A stretch of 9,901 nucleotides of DNA, from positions 1 to 9,901 of the forward strand of contig JAHRVZ010000329.1 in the NCBI GenBank assembly GCA_019090405.1, written 5' to 3'. The DNA is from Paracoccaceae bacterium. GTDB lineage: Bacteria > Pseudomonadota > Alphaproteobacteria > Rhodobacterales > Rhodobacteraceae. The notes beneath the pieces were generated by a model that was given only the letters and a program-made list of their open reading frames with translations, made no database searches and was not told where the DNA came from. Positions 1 through 6,996 of the stretch are shown here, piece by piece. A program made the position numbers and the translations under genes. Positions within the stretch are counted from its first letter, which is position 1; every line of letters starts with the position of its first letter.

Positions 1-697
1 AATTCACGGTTCCCGGGTTCAGGTTCGCCGTCCACCAGTCAGCCCGATTGATCGTGCCATAGGCCAGATGCGCGTGCGGTGCGAAGGCAACGGTATCCAC
101 AACGCCGCTTTCCATTGCGTTATAGGCCTCGGTCGCGGTCACGGATGTCGGGACCGCACCAACGGCTGTGAATGCTTTGCCGATACCTCCGGTCGCGCGA
201 ACGCGCATGCCCTCAAAATCAGCCAACGTCGAACGAGGATCGCCCGTGCCAACGATGTTGTATTGCGGCATTGGTGACGTCATCAGCAGTTTGGCATTCC
301 AACGCGCAAGATCCTTTTGGACTGCAGGGTGCTCATAAAGCGCATGGCTAACAGCGACTTCTTCATCCAGATTTGCCACCCCCAGGAACGGCAGTTCCAG
401 AACGGTGATGGATGGGTTTTTGTCACGGTGATAGCCGGCACAGAATTGCGCCATCTCAAATGCACCAATGGAAATTCCGTCCAGATTTTCCTTGTTCTTG
501 GACAGGCCACCATAGCTGACATTCATGGTGAATTCGCCGTTGGTCTTTTCGGCGACCAATTCAGCCAGCTTTTCTACATGTTCAGTAAACGCACGGCGTT
601 TTCCCCAAACGGACACATTCCACTCAAGCGCAGCGGCTTCGGTGACAAATGTCAGGCTCACAGCCGCAGCAACGGCCCCAGTCAACATCTTGTTCAT
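1..697 (-). CDS. TRAP transporter periplasmic solute-binding protein, DctP family (C-terminus cut by window edge)
   Basis: This is the periplasmic receptor of a tripartite ATP-independent (TRAP) importer, which hands a ligand, usually a carboxylate, to DctQM-type membrane subunits. The reading frame is open from an ATG at 695-697 to the window edge, giving 232 residues; family members are usually about 320-340, so roughly 100 are missing. Residues 1-23 form a signal peptide (MNKMLTGAVAAAV, then AAA-LEW). The mature part begins LEWNVSVWGKRRAFTEHVEK, followed by a family-like ELPFLG near residue 101. The segment DFEGMRVRATGGIGK near 160-174 holds the arginines (165, 167) at the place where DctP proteins bind the ligand carboxylate. 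GGGAG lies 7 nt before the ATG. The membrane subunits are expected beyond the left edge. The ligand cannot be told from sequence. The family call is firm. Confidence 0.88.
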   Translation of the reverse strand, partial: MNKMLTGAVAAAVSLTFVTEAAALEWNVSVWGKRRAFTEHVEKLAELVAEKTNGEFTMNVSYGGLSKNKENLDGISIGAFEMAQFCAGYHRDKNPSITVLELPFLGVANLDEEVAVSHALYEHPAVQKDLARWNAKLLMTSPMPQYNIVGTGDPRSTLADFEGMRVRATGGIGKAFTAVGAVPTSVTATEAYNAMESGVVDTVAFAPHAHLAYGTINRADWWTANLNPGTVN

Positions 698-742
698 AAT
701 TTTTCTCCCATTCGTGCGGACCTGCAGTCGGCCCGCTTGCGT

Positions 743-777
743 CCTTGCTAGCAAGGCCGCGACGTACTGCCAAGTAC
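743..777. promoter_or_regulatory. Two adjacent perfect inverted repeats upstream of the TRAP receptor gene
   Basis: CCTTGCTAGCAAGG at 743-756 is a perfect 14-bp palindrome. Seven bases further, GTACT-GCCA-AGTAC at 764-777 is a second perfect inverted repeat with 5-bp arms. They sit 46-80 bp upstream of the TRAP receptor start codon, where an operator is usually found. Binding by a dimeric regulator controlling the TRAP operon is inferred; no regulator family is identified by the sequence. Neither repeat carries a T-tract, so a terminator is unlikely. Confidence 0.4.
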
Positions 778-1051
778 CTTCTCGCAAAGTGAAGCGTACT
801 CCCCCGCTCCTGCCTGTTTTCTGTGCAAACAGCGGGCCGCAAACGCCGACATCTTCGTCGAGCACCAATTTGTCACACCAGTTTTGCAGGTTTTCAGCAG
901 AAATGATGCTTACGGCCCAACCGGCGTCCGATAAACCACTTGCCCATCGTTGACAGCCAACGCCTTGCACTCAAACGTAATTTTCAGAAACGACCGTCCG
1001 ATATTTACAACTCACATCCTTCATCAGAAAAACATTAACAAGCAAATCGTT

Positions 1052-1072
1052 TTATTCCCGTAGGTTATTCCC
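1052..1072 (+). repeat. Short tandem direct repeat TTATTCCC x2 upstream of acs
   Basis: TTATTCCC occurs at 1052-1059 and again at 1065-1072, a 13-nt period, 48-68 bp before the acs start codon. Its position would suit a regulator that binds direct repeats. It could also be chance in an AT-rich leader. Confidence 0.3.
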
Positions 1073-1119
1073 AAATTTTCATGGCTCGGTATTATCAACC
1101 AAAATCGGAGGAGCCCTAA

Positions 1120-3063
1120 ATGACCGACACCACATATCCACCAACCGCCGAGGCCGTAGCCAAAGCCCACGTCGACGCCGCCAAATACGACACTATGTAT
1201 GCGGCCTCGATTTCCGACCCGGAAACTTTCTGGGGTGAGCAGGGCAAACGAATCGACTGGATCAAACCCTACACACAGGTCAAAGACACCAGCTTTGAGC
1301 CGGGTAACATCTCGATCAACTGGTATGCTGACGGCACGCTGAACATTTCTTCCAATTGCATCGACCGGCATTTAGCCACACGCGGCGATCAGACCGCGAT
1401 CATTTGGGAGCCGGACAATCCAGACGAGGCCGCCCGCCACATCACATACCGCGAATTGCACGCTGACACCTGCCGGATGGCCAATATCCTGAAATCCATG
1501 GGCGTGGACAAAGGCGACCGGGTCATCATCTATATGCCGATGATCCCCGAAGCCGCCTATGCTATGTTGGCTTGCGCGCGGATCGGCGCGATCCATTCCG
1601 TTGTTTTTGCAGGGTTTTCACCGGACGCATTAGCCGCTCGGGTCAATGGCTGTGAGGCCAAGGTCGTCATCACCGCCGATTTCGCGCCACGCGGCGGGCG
1701 TGCCACCCCATTGAAAACCAACGCTGACGCGGCGCTGGCAAAATGCGACGACAGCGTCAAATGCCTTGTGGTCAGGCGGGTTGGTGACGACATCAACTGG
1801 GTTGATGGTCGCGATTACGACTATAATGCGCTGGCGGCTGACGCAGCACCTACCTGCGAACCAACCGAGATGAGCGCCGAAGACCCGCTGTTCATACTTT
1901 ACACATCTGGCTCAACCGGCATGCCCAAAGGCGTTGTGCACAGCACCGGGGGCTATATCGTCTTTGCATCGCTGACCCATGAAATCACGTTTGATTACCA
2001 TGATGGTGACATCTTCTGGTGTACGGCGGATGTGGGCTGGGTCACGGGCCACAGCTATATCGTTTATGGCCCGCTGGCCAATGGCGCCACCACGCTTATG
2101 TTTGAGGGTATCCCGACCTATCCTGACGCCAGCCGATTCTGGCAAGTTTGCGAAAAGCATTCCGTCAATCAGTTCTACACAGCTCCTACTGCCATTCGCG
2201 CGCTGATGTCTCAGGGACCGGAATACGTCGAAAAATGCGATCTGAGCGCGCTGAAACTACTTGGAACCGTTGGCGAGCCAATCAACCCCGAGGCGTGGAG
2301 CTGGTACAATGACGTGGTTGGCAAGGGCAATTGTCCTATCGTTGACACTTGGTGGCAGACCGAAACCGGTGGCCATTTGCTGACCCCGCTGCCCGGCGCG
2401 CATGATTTGAAACCGGGTGCCGCGATGAAGCCGTTCTTTGGTATTGTCCCGGCCATCCTCGAGCCTCAGACCGGGGTCGAGATTGACGGAAATCCGGCCG
2501 AAGGCGTGTTGTGTATCAAAGACAGCTGGCCGGGGCAGATGCGCACCCTCTGGGGCGACCACGAGAGGTTCGAAAAGACCTATTTCGCGGATTACAAAGG
2601 GTACTACTTTGCAGGCGACGGGGCAAAACGCGACGTTGATGGCGATTACTGGATTACTGGCCGCGTTGACGACGTGATTAACGTATCTGGTCACCGCATG
2701 GGCACAGCCGAAGTTGAAAGCGCTTTGGTGGCACATAGCGCGGTGGCCGAAGCGGCTGTTGTTGGCTTTCCGCACGACATCAAGGGACAGGGAATCTATG
2801 CCTATGTGTCCCTGATGGCGGGTCAGGACTATACTGACGAATTGCGCTCTGAACTTATCAATTGGGTGCGCCGCGAAATCGGACCAATCGCCAAGCCAGA
2901 TGTGATCCAATGGGCGCCTGGCCTTCCCAAAACCCGTTCGGGAAAGATCATGCGCCGCATTTTGCGCAAGATTGCCGAGAATGATTATGGCACCTTGGGC
3001 GATACGTCGACTTTGGCCGATCCATCAGTGGTGGATGATCTGATCGCCAATCGCGCTGGGTAA
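1120..3063 (+). CDS. acs: Acetyl-CoA synthetase (AMP-forming acetate-CoA ligase)
   Basis: This cytoplasmic enzyme activates acetate with ATP to acetyl-AMP and then transfers the acetyl group to CoA, allowing growth on acetate or recovery of overflow acetate. The 647-residue product has the usual length for the family. The N-terminal ACS region covers about 28-85. The AMP-binding P-loop YTSGSTGMPKG is at 261-271. The acyl pocket segment TWWQTETGG is at 410-418, and the tryptophan pair favours acetate over larger acids. The adenylate-binding and hinge segment GDGAKRDVDGDYWITGRVDD is at 499-518. The C-terminal PKTRSGK ends at Lys609, the catalytic lysine that is acetylated by Pat-type enzymes in other bacteria. 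GGAGGAG at 1107-1113 lies 6 nt before the ATG. The gene stands alone, divergent from the TRAP receptor gene, and ends at a strong hairpin. Identification is firm. Confidence 0.97.
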   Translation: MTDTTYPPTAEAVAKAHVDAAKYDTMYAASISDPETFWGEQGKRIDWIKPYTQVKDTSFEPGNISINWYADGTLNISSNCIDRHLATRGDQTAIIWEPDNPDEAARHITYRELHADTCRMANILKSMGVDKGDRVIIYMPMIPEAAYAMLACARIGAIHSVVFAGFSPDALAARVNGCEAKVVITADFAPRGGRATPLKTNADAALAKCDDSVKCLVVRRVGDDINWVDGRDYDYNALAADAAPTCEPTEMSAEDPLFILYTSGSTGMPKGVVHSTGGYIVFASLTHEITFDYHDGDIFWCTADVGWVTGHSYIVYGPLANGATTLMFEGIPTYPDASRFWQVCEKHSVNQFYTAPTAIRALMSQGPEYVEKCDLSALKLLGTVGEPINPEAWSWYNDVVGKGNCPIVDTWWQTETGGHLLTPLPGAHDLKPGAAMKPFFGIVPAILEPQTGVEIDGNPAEGVLCIKDSWPGQMRTLWGDHERFEKTYFADYKGYYFAGDGAKRDVDGDYWITGRVDDVINVSGHRMGTAEVESALVAHSAVAEAAVVGFPHDIKGQGIYAYVSLMAGQDYTDELRSELINWVRREIGPIAKPDVIQWAPGLPKTRSGKIMRRILRKIAENDYGTLGDTSTLADPSVVDDLIANRAG

Positions 3064-3072
3064 TATAGGTAA

Positions 3073-3107
3073 TTTTCGCGCGCCAACTGAGCCTTGGCGC
3101 GCGAAAA
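3073..3107. terminator. Bidirectional terminator hairpin between acs and the lipoprotein gene
   Basis: The arms TTTTCGCGCGCCAA (3073-3086) and TTGGCGCGCGAAAA (3094-3107) pair perfectly over 14 bp around a 7-nt loop, CTGAGCC. It lies between two convergent genes: 9 nt after the acs stop and 5 nt after the lipoprotein stop on the other strand. The A/T ends of the stem give U-rich 3' sides in both directions, so it can serve both transcripts. Confidence 0.88.
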
Positions 3108-3112
3108 GTTTG

Positions 3113-3487
3113 TTAGCCTACAACGTTATAGCCACGCCCACGCATACAGTTCTTGACGATAGCTTCGCGATCCGAGTTTTTCTGAATCAGATCAGCCGTC
3201 AGACCAGCGACGGCACCAACTGCGGCGGCCTCGCCTAGATTATTGCTATTGTCGTTCCATATCACCGATGACGCCCCGGCCACAGCAGCCCCTGTCGCTA
3301 CCGACCCTGCAGTGCGCTCATCAACCGTGGCACCCGATGCCGCCAACGCCTGACATTGCGACAGGTCCGCATTGTAATTGGGGCCCACCGGACCATCAAT
3401 TACCGGCGTATAGCTGGATCCGGAATTGGTGCAGGCAGCAGCCAGGAATACTATTGGGATAGCGACGGATTTGAAGATTTGTGGCAT
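3113..3487 (-). CDS. Small glycine-zipper outer-envelope lipoprotein
   Basis: The product is 124 residues. It begins MPQIFKSVAIPIVFLAAAC, a lipoprotein signal peptide with the lipidated cysteine at residue 19. Two Gly/Ala-rich stretches follow, one around GSVATGAAVAGASSV and one around GEAAAVGAVAGLTADL; these glycine-zipper segments may insert in or lie on a membrane. It ends with a conserved-looking tail, IVKNCMRGRGYNVVG. I recognise the overall plan as a small glycine-zipper protein common in Rhodobacteraceae; its role is unknown. The frame stays open upstream to a TTG at 3601, but the ATG at 3485-3487 is the real start: GAGGT lies 6 nt before it and the signal peptide starts there. It is convergent with acs and downstream of mrp, and may have its own promoter in the 150-bp gap. 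Confidence 0.82.
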   Translation of the reverse strand: MPQIFKSVAIPIVFLAAACTNSGSSYTPVIDGPVGPNYNADLSQCQALAASGATVDERTAGSVATGAAVAGASSVIWNDNSNNLGEAAAVGAVAGLTADLIQKNSDREAIVKNCMRGRGYNVVG

Positions 3488-3493
3488 ATTATG

Positions 3494-3498
3494 ACCTC
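3494..3498 (-). promoter_or_regulatory. Ribosome binding site that sets the lipoprotein start
   Basis: GAGGT (within AGAGGTC on the minus strand) lies 6 nt before the ATG at 3485-3487. It favours the 124-residue lipoprotein over a 162-residue version from the upstream TTG, whose first 38 codons look like untranslated leader. Confidence 0.7.
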
Positions 3499-3591
3499 TC
3501 GATTTAAAACTGTTTACAGCGGACGGCACAAAATACTGTCTGCACATGTCCAAAGGTTTAGCACCCGTTGGGACTTGGCACAAATACCGCC

Positions 3592-3610
3592 CAAACGGCA
3601 AAGCCGTTTG
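3592..3610 (-). terminator. Hairpin downstream of mrp, possible terminator
   Basis: CAAACGGC and GCCGTTTG pair over 8 bp around a 3-nt loop, 29 bp past the mrp stop. On the minus strand it is followed by GGCGGTATTTG, which has only a weak T-run, so intrinsic termination would be inefficient. It could instead be an mRNA-end stabilising hairpin. Confidence 0.4.
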
Positions 3611-3639
3611 AGATCGCAGACATAGGCGCAGTACCGTGT

Positions 3640-4707
3640 TTATGCCAGCCCTTTGGCCACCAAATCGCGTGCCAATGTGCGGAAAGCCGCTGCTTGTGCG
3701 CTGTCGGGATCGGATACTACGATCGGCGCGCCCGCGTCTGCCGCTAGCCGAATGTCCAGATGCAATGGGATTTCTGCCAGCAAAGGCACGCCTTTTGTCG
3801 TAGCTTCTTGTGCGACGCCACCGTGGCCAAACACATGTTCCTCATGACCGCAATTTGAACAGATATGCGTCGACATGTTCTCGATCATGCCCAGTATTGG
3901 CGTCTTCATCTGGTCGAACATGTCGACAGCCTTGCGTGCATCCAGCAAAGCCACGTCTTGCGGAGTGCTGACGATTATTGCGCCATCAACTTCAAATTTC
4001 TGCGTCAGCGTCAATTGCACATCACCAGTGCCAGGTGGCAGGTCGATCAGCAGAATGTCCAACTCTCCCCATTGCACCTGATTCATCATCTGTTGCAACG
4101 CCCCCATCAACATCGGACCACGCCAGACCACGGCCTGCCCTTCTTTGATCATCAGACCCATCGACATCATGGTCACGCCATGATTGCGCAACGGGATAAT
4201 GGCCTTGCCGTCAGGCGATGCAGGGCGCCCCGAAATCCCCATCATGCGCGGTTGCGACGGCCCGTAAACATCGGCATCCAGCAGACCCACACGCCGCCCT
4301 TCAGCGGCCAGCGCGGTTGCCAGATTGGCCGCCACCGTAGATTTCCCAACGCCGCCTTTGCCCGAAGCAATCGCAACGATATGATCAATCCCGGCTAGCC
4401 TTTGTGGACCTTTAGGGGCCGCCTTTGGCCGATTGGCCTTTAGATCCGGCGGCGGTGCTTTTTGCGAATGCGCCGTCATCATCGCGGATACCTTGTTAAT
4501 CCCCTCCATCGCCATGACCCGCTTTTCAGCCGCATCTCGTACCGGCTCCATGACCTTGGCCTGAGCAGCATCAATTTCGATGACAAACCGGGCAATCCCA
4601 TCTTCGACAGTCAGCGCTTTGACGATACCCGCGGTGACAATGTCCTGACCACTGACCGGATCAGAAATCTGCTTAAGTTCCGCCAAAATGGCGTCGCGTG
4701 TTGTCAT
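3640..4707 (-). CDS. mrp: Mrp/ApbC (NBP35-type) iron-sulfur cluster carrier ATPase
   Basis: This cytoplasmic P-loop ATPase is thought to bind an Fe-S cluster and deliver it to target proteins. The 355-residue product has the usual bacterial layout. Residues 1-80 are an MIP18/DUF59-like domain (ILAELKQISDPVSG). A Pro/Lys-rich linker spans about 83-102. A MinD-like ATPase domain follows, with deviant Walker A GKGGVGKST at 116-124, LLDADVYGPSQPRMMG at 142-157, DLPPGTGD at 222-229 and the cluster-binding CxxC (HICSNCGHE) at Cys283 and Cys286. The DUF59 part lacks the cysteines of SufT-type proteins. The start ATG at 4705-4707 is preceded by AAGGA about 11 nt upstream, a rather long gap. It is followed by the lipoprotein gene with a 152-bp gap, so the two are probably separate units. 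Confidence 0.93.
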   Translation of the reverse strand: MTTRDAILAELKQISDPVSGQDIVTAGIVKALTVEDGIARFVIEIDAAQAKVMEPVRDAAEKRVMAMEGINKVSAMMTAHSQKAPPPDLKANRPKAAPKGPQRLAGIDHIVAIASGKGGVGKSTVAANLATALAAEGRRVGLLDADVYGPSQPRMMGISGRPASPDGKAIIPLRNHGVTMMSMGLMIKEGQAVVWRGPMLMGALQQMMNQVQWGELDILLIDLPPGTGDVQLTLTQKFEVDGAIIVSTPQDVALLDARKAVDMFDQMKTPILGMIENMSTHICSNCGHEEHVFGHGGVAQEATTKGVPLLAEIPLHLDIRLAADAGAPIVVSDPDSAQAAAFRTLARDLVAKGLA

Positions 4708-4724
4708 GGTACAATCAGTCCTTT

Positions 4725-4840
4725 TTAGGCGCGGCTCACCTTGTGATCGACATCCAACCTATCGGTCGCTTGCCGGTTGGTTACGCCTACCTGTTTCAAA
4801 AACCTGCGCAACGACATATTGAAATCTTCGCACCAATCAT
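4725..4840 (-). pseudogene. Possible broken DUF6494-type small protein gene
   Basis: The minus-strand frame ending at the TAA at 4725-4727 encodes EDFNMSLRRFLKQVGVT. I recognise this as resembling the N-terminal core of DUF6494 proteins, small conserved proteins of unknown role (about 60-70 residues). Two things are wrong. A good-looking ribosome site (AAGGAGG, 4852-4858) and ATG (4838-4840) lie just upstream but in a different frame: ATG ATT GGT GCG AAG would need one extra base to read into EDFNMS. After QVGVT the rest (NRQATDRLDVDHKVSRA) does not look like the family and stops after about 17 residues. A frameshifted, 3'-truncated remnant is the simplest reading. A start at an in-frame ATG at 4878-4880 is possible but has only a weak ribosome site. 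The stop lies 17 nt before the mrp start. The family match is from memory. Confidence 0.42.
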
Positions 4841-4991
4841 ATCCTGCCCCGCCTCCTTTTGAAAACCAGAATTCGTTGGCCATAAACCTATGACGCCCCC
4901 ATTCTCTTTGTCCCAAATACTCCTGCCAGAGGCTTCGCCCAAAGGGCGAATTTCCGCCTTTGCAGCACCGCAAATAACCCAAAAGCTCAAC
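4841..4991. other. Intergenic stretch with a small hairpin and possible family-wide repeat
   Basis: No convincing gene is seen between the small broken gene and the operon terminator. TTCGCCC-AAA-GGGCGAA at 4934-4950 is a perfect 7-bp hairpin. Next to it, on the minus strand, lies GGAGTATTTGGGACAAAGAG, which resembles short sequences I recall recurring between genes in Rhodobacteraceae. Two overlapping minus-strand frames cross here (up to 4993), but neither has recognisable features. Confidence 0.4.
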
Positions 4992-5024
4992 AAAAAACGC
5001 GACCTGTCTTAAAGGCCGCGTTTT
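4992..5024 (-). terminator. Rho-independent terminator of the hydA-ABC transporter operon
   Basis: The arms AAAACGCG (4994-5001) and CGCGTTTT (5017-5024) pair. After one A/C mismatch, CCT and AGG extend the stem around a 7-nt loop. On the minus strand the hairpin is followed by TTTTTTG, a good U-tract. It lies 44 bp past the stop of the binding-protein gene, as expected for the end of the operon. Confidence 0.82.
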
Positions 5025-5068
5025 CTATTGTTATGTCCCAGTCAGATAACCGGGATGGAAGTCAAAGA

Positions 5069-6052
5069 TTACTTCAACGCTTTATCGGTGATCGCATGGG
5101 TCCATGCACCCTCGGGTGCCTTTGTGATAACCGGGTCAGACCCACCAGCCAACAAAGTGGCGACTGTCCGGTCAAAATCTGCCGGATCAAGTGCGCCATT
5201 GCTGCCAGCGGTCAGCTTGGCAATTTCACCCATCATCCGTTTCTGATGCGTTTCGGTCTGTGCACCGGAAGCGTCATTTTCCAGAATGATCATCGCGGCC
5301 TCGGCTGGGTTTGCTTCAGCATATTTCCAGCCTTTCATCGACGCGCGAACAAACTTGACCATTTTGTCTACAAATGCCGGATCTTGCAGGTTCTCTTCCA
5401 GTGCATAAATCCCATCCTCAAGCGTCGCAACGCCCTGGTCTTCATACTTGAATGTCACCAATTCAGACGGATCAACACCCGCATCCAGAACCTGACCATA
5501 TTCGTTATACGTCATCGTCGAGATACAATCAGCCTGACGCTGCAACAGCGGGTCAACGTTAAATCCTTGCTTAAGAACCGTCACGCCATCGTCACCTCCA
5601 TCGGTGGAAATGCCTTCCTGGCTCATCCAGCTTAGGAACGGATACTCGTTGCCATAGAACCAGACACCAATGGTTTTGCCTTTGAAATCTTGCGGGCTGG
5701 TGATGCCGGTGTCTTTCCAGCATGTCAGCATCAAACCCGATGATTTGAACGGCTGGGCGATGTTCACCACTGCCAGACCTTTTTCACGCGCCGCCAGTGC
5801 GGATGGCATCCAGTTCAGCATGACATCAGCGCCACCGCCGGCCAGTACCTGTGGCGGAGCTATGTCCGGGCCACCAGGCAAAATGGTTACATCCAGACCT
5901 TCTTCTTCATAATAGCCTTTGTCCAAAGCCACGTAATATCCCGCAAACTGGGCTTGCGTAACCCATTGCAATTGCAGCTTGACCTCTTCGGCCAGCACCG
6001 GGCTTGCAACAAGCCCCACGGCCAATGCGGCCCCTGTCAGTAGTTTTTTCAT
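5069..6052 (-). CDS. ABC transporter periplasmic substrate-binding protein, NMT1/THI5-like
   Basis: This is the periplasmic receptor of the ABC importer encoded upstream in the same operon. The 327 residues start with a signal peptide (MKKLLTGAALAVGLVASPVLA, cut after residue 21). The mature protein has the NMT1/THI5-like pattern: LQWVTQAQFAGYYVALDKGY at 29-48, then EEGLDVTILPGGPD, a ligand-site segment ADVMLNWMPSALAAREKG and the second-lobe motif CISTMTYNEYGQ at 176-187. This superfamily includes ThiY (formylaminopyrimidine) and SsuA/TauA (sulfonates). The YNEY motif and the link to dihydropyrimidinase favour a pyrimidine-like or cyclic ureide ligand, but this is inferred. GGGAG lies 8 nt before the ATG at 6050-6052. 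The gap to the upstream permease gene is 23 bp. It is the last gene before the terminator at 4992-5024. Confidence 0.88.
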   Translation of the reverse strand: MKKLLTGAALAVGLVASPVLAEEVKLQLQWVTQAQFAGYYVALDKGYYEEEGLDVTILPGGPDIAPPQVLAGGGADVMLNWMPSALAAREKGLAVVNIAQPFKSSGLMLTCWKDTGITSPQDFKGKTIGVWFYGNEYPFLSWMSQEGISTDGGDDGVTVLKQGFNVDPLLQRQADCISTMTYNEYGQVLDAGVDPSELVTFKYEDQGVATLEDGIYALEENLQDPAFVDKMVKFVRASMKGWKYAEANPAEAAMIILENDASGAQTETHQKRMMGEIAKLTAGSNGALDPADFDRTVATLLAGGSDPVITKAPEGAWTHAITDKALK

Positions 6053-6075
6053 AATCAGTTCTCCCTAGTTGAAGT

Positions 6076-6996
6076 TTACTTTTCGCGTTGTGAAGGATGC
6101 CAGAATGTAACGGCCTTTTCAGCCATCGCCACCACCCCATAAAAAGCCGATCCCGCCAGTGCGGCTACGACAATCTCTGCCCAAACCATGTCAAGCGCAA
6201 GCTGCCCGACCGATGTTGATATCCGAAAACCCATTCCCACAGTGGGAGAGCCAAAAAACTCGGCAACAATTGCCCCGACCAAAGCTAACGTTGTTGCGAT
6301 CTTTAGTCCGTTGAATATGAATGGCATCGCCGCTGGCAGACGTAGCTTAAAAAAGCTCTGCCAATAGTTGGCGGCATAGGTGCTCATCAAATCGCGCTGC
6401 ATTGCGCTGGTTTCACGCAGCCCCGCGACTGTGTTTACCAGCACCGGAAAGAATACCATAACCACAACAACCGCAGCTTTGCTTTGCCAGTTGAACCCAT
6501 ACCACATCACCAGAATGGGCGCAGTTCCAACAATCGGCAGCGCCGCCATAAAATTCCCAACTGGAAGCAACCCGCGGCGCAGAAAATCAAACCGGTCCAC
6601 CAAAATAGCCGTAAGAAACGCCGCCCCGCAGCCGATGATATACCCTGACAAACCACCCTTAAGAATGGTCTGAACAAAATCCTGCCAAAGAATGTCGGTG
6701 CTCTGCACAAAGCGCGCCGCAATCAGCGAAGGCGCTGGCAAAATGACCAATGGCACATCAAAGAATGCAACCGTCAGCTCCCATAACAACAACAGCGTTG
6801 CGCCAAATAATACGGGTGCCAGCCACTTGGCTTGCTTCCACCCGGAATGCGCAAGCTTGACGTTCGCAAACCACAATATCGCCCAGCACAAAAGGATAGT
6901 GGCAAGCCCAAGCTTGTTTTCCCCAGCCGAGAAAATGACTGCAAGCCCCAAAAGTCCGGCGATCAAGGTGGCGATATTATAGCGTGTCAACGTCAT
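6076..6996 (-). CDS. ABC transporter permease, ThiX/SsuC-type, with extra N-terminal membrane segments
   Basis: This is one of two inner-membrane channel subunits of the importer. The 306-residue product is longer than the usual 250-270 for the family. Hydrophobic stretches near 5-23, 29-46 and 58-78 precede the conserved BPD_transp_1 core, whose membrane segments fall roughly at 113-134, 146-166, 174-194, 228-248 and 270-292. The EAA loop that docks on the ATPase is YAANYWQSFFKLRLPAAMP at about 207-225. LPIVGTAPILVMWYGF at 153-168 is typical of the family. Its ATG overlaps the stop of the preceding permease gene by four bases (ATGA), pointing to translational coupling and a heterodimeric channel. 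The two extra N-terminal segments are the odd feature. Confidence 0.88.
   Translation of the reverse strand: MTLTRYNIATLIAGLLGLAVIFSAGENKLGLATILLCWAILWFANVKLAHSGWKQAKWLAPVLFGATLLLLWELTVAFFDVPLVILPAPSLIAARFVQSTDILWQDFVQTILKGGLSGYIIGCGAAFLTAILVDRFDFLRRGLLPVGNFMAALPIVGTAPILVMWYGFNWQSKAAVVVVMVFFPVLVNTVAGLRETSAMQRDLMSTYAANYWQSFFKLRLPAAMPFIFNGLKIATTLALVGAIVAEFFGSPTVGMGFRISTSVGQLALDMVWAEIVVAALAGSAFYGVVAMAEKAVTFWHPSQREK

Larger units (their letters stand above)
698..1119. other. Divergent intergenic region between the TRAP receptor gene and acs
   Basis: About 420 bp separate two divergently transcribed genes, so promoters for both should lie here. I see no convincing gene. Short frames across it have no recognisable protein features. 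Visible structure includes two adjacent inverted repeats at 743-777 and a tandem TTATTCCC pair at 1052-1072. CGTCCGATA occurs at 925-933 and again at 995-1003. A perfect TTGACA at 950-955 has no good -10 hexamer at 16-18 nt spacing on the plus strand. No promoter can be assigned with confidence. Confidence 0.6.

Noticed and set aside
525..953. Plus-strand open frame of 142 codons spanning the TRAP receptor start and the intergenic region
   Set aside because: Its first part is antisense to the TRAP receptor signal peptide region; the rest has no motif and no evident ribosome site.
950..981. TTGACA as a -35 box for acs
   Set aside because: No -10 hexamer with more than weak similarity lies 16-18 nt downstream, and the site is 165 bp from the gene.
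1090..1095. TATTAT as a -10 box for acs
   Set aside because: Transcription would start at about 1102, practically at the ribosome binding site, and there is no matching -35 hexamer.
2257..2910. Minus-strand open frame of 217 codons inside acs
   Set aside because: It is antisense to the conserved acs coding sequence and has no recognisable protein features.
3488..3601. N-terminal extension of the lipoprotein from a TTG at 3599-3601
   Set aside because: It would bury the lipoprotein signal peptide 38 residues into the protein, and the ATG at 3485-3487 has its own good ribosome site.
3865..4398. Plus-strand open frame of 177 codons opposite mrp
   Set aside because: It is rich in His, Gln and Arg, antisense to the ATPase domain of mrp, and lacks any family motif.
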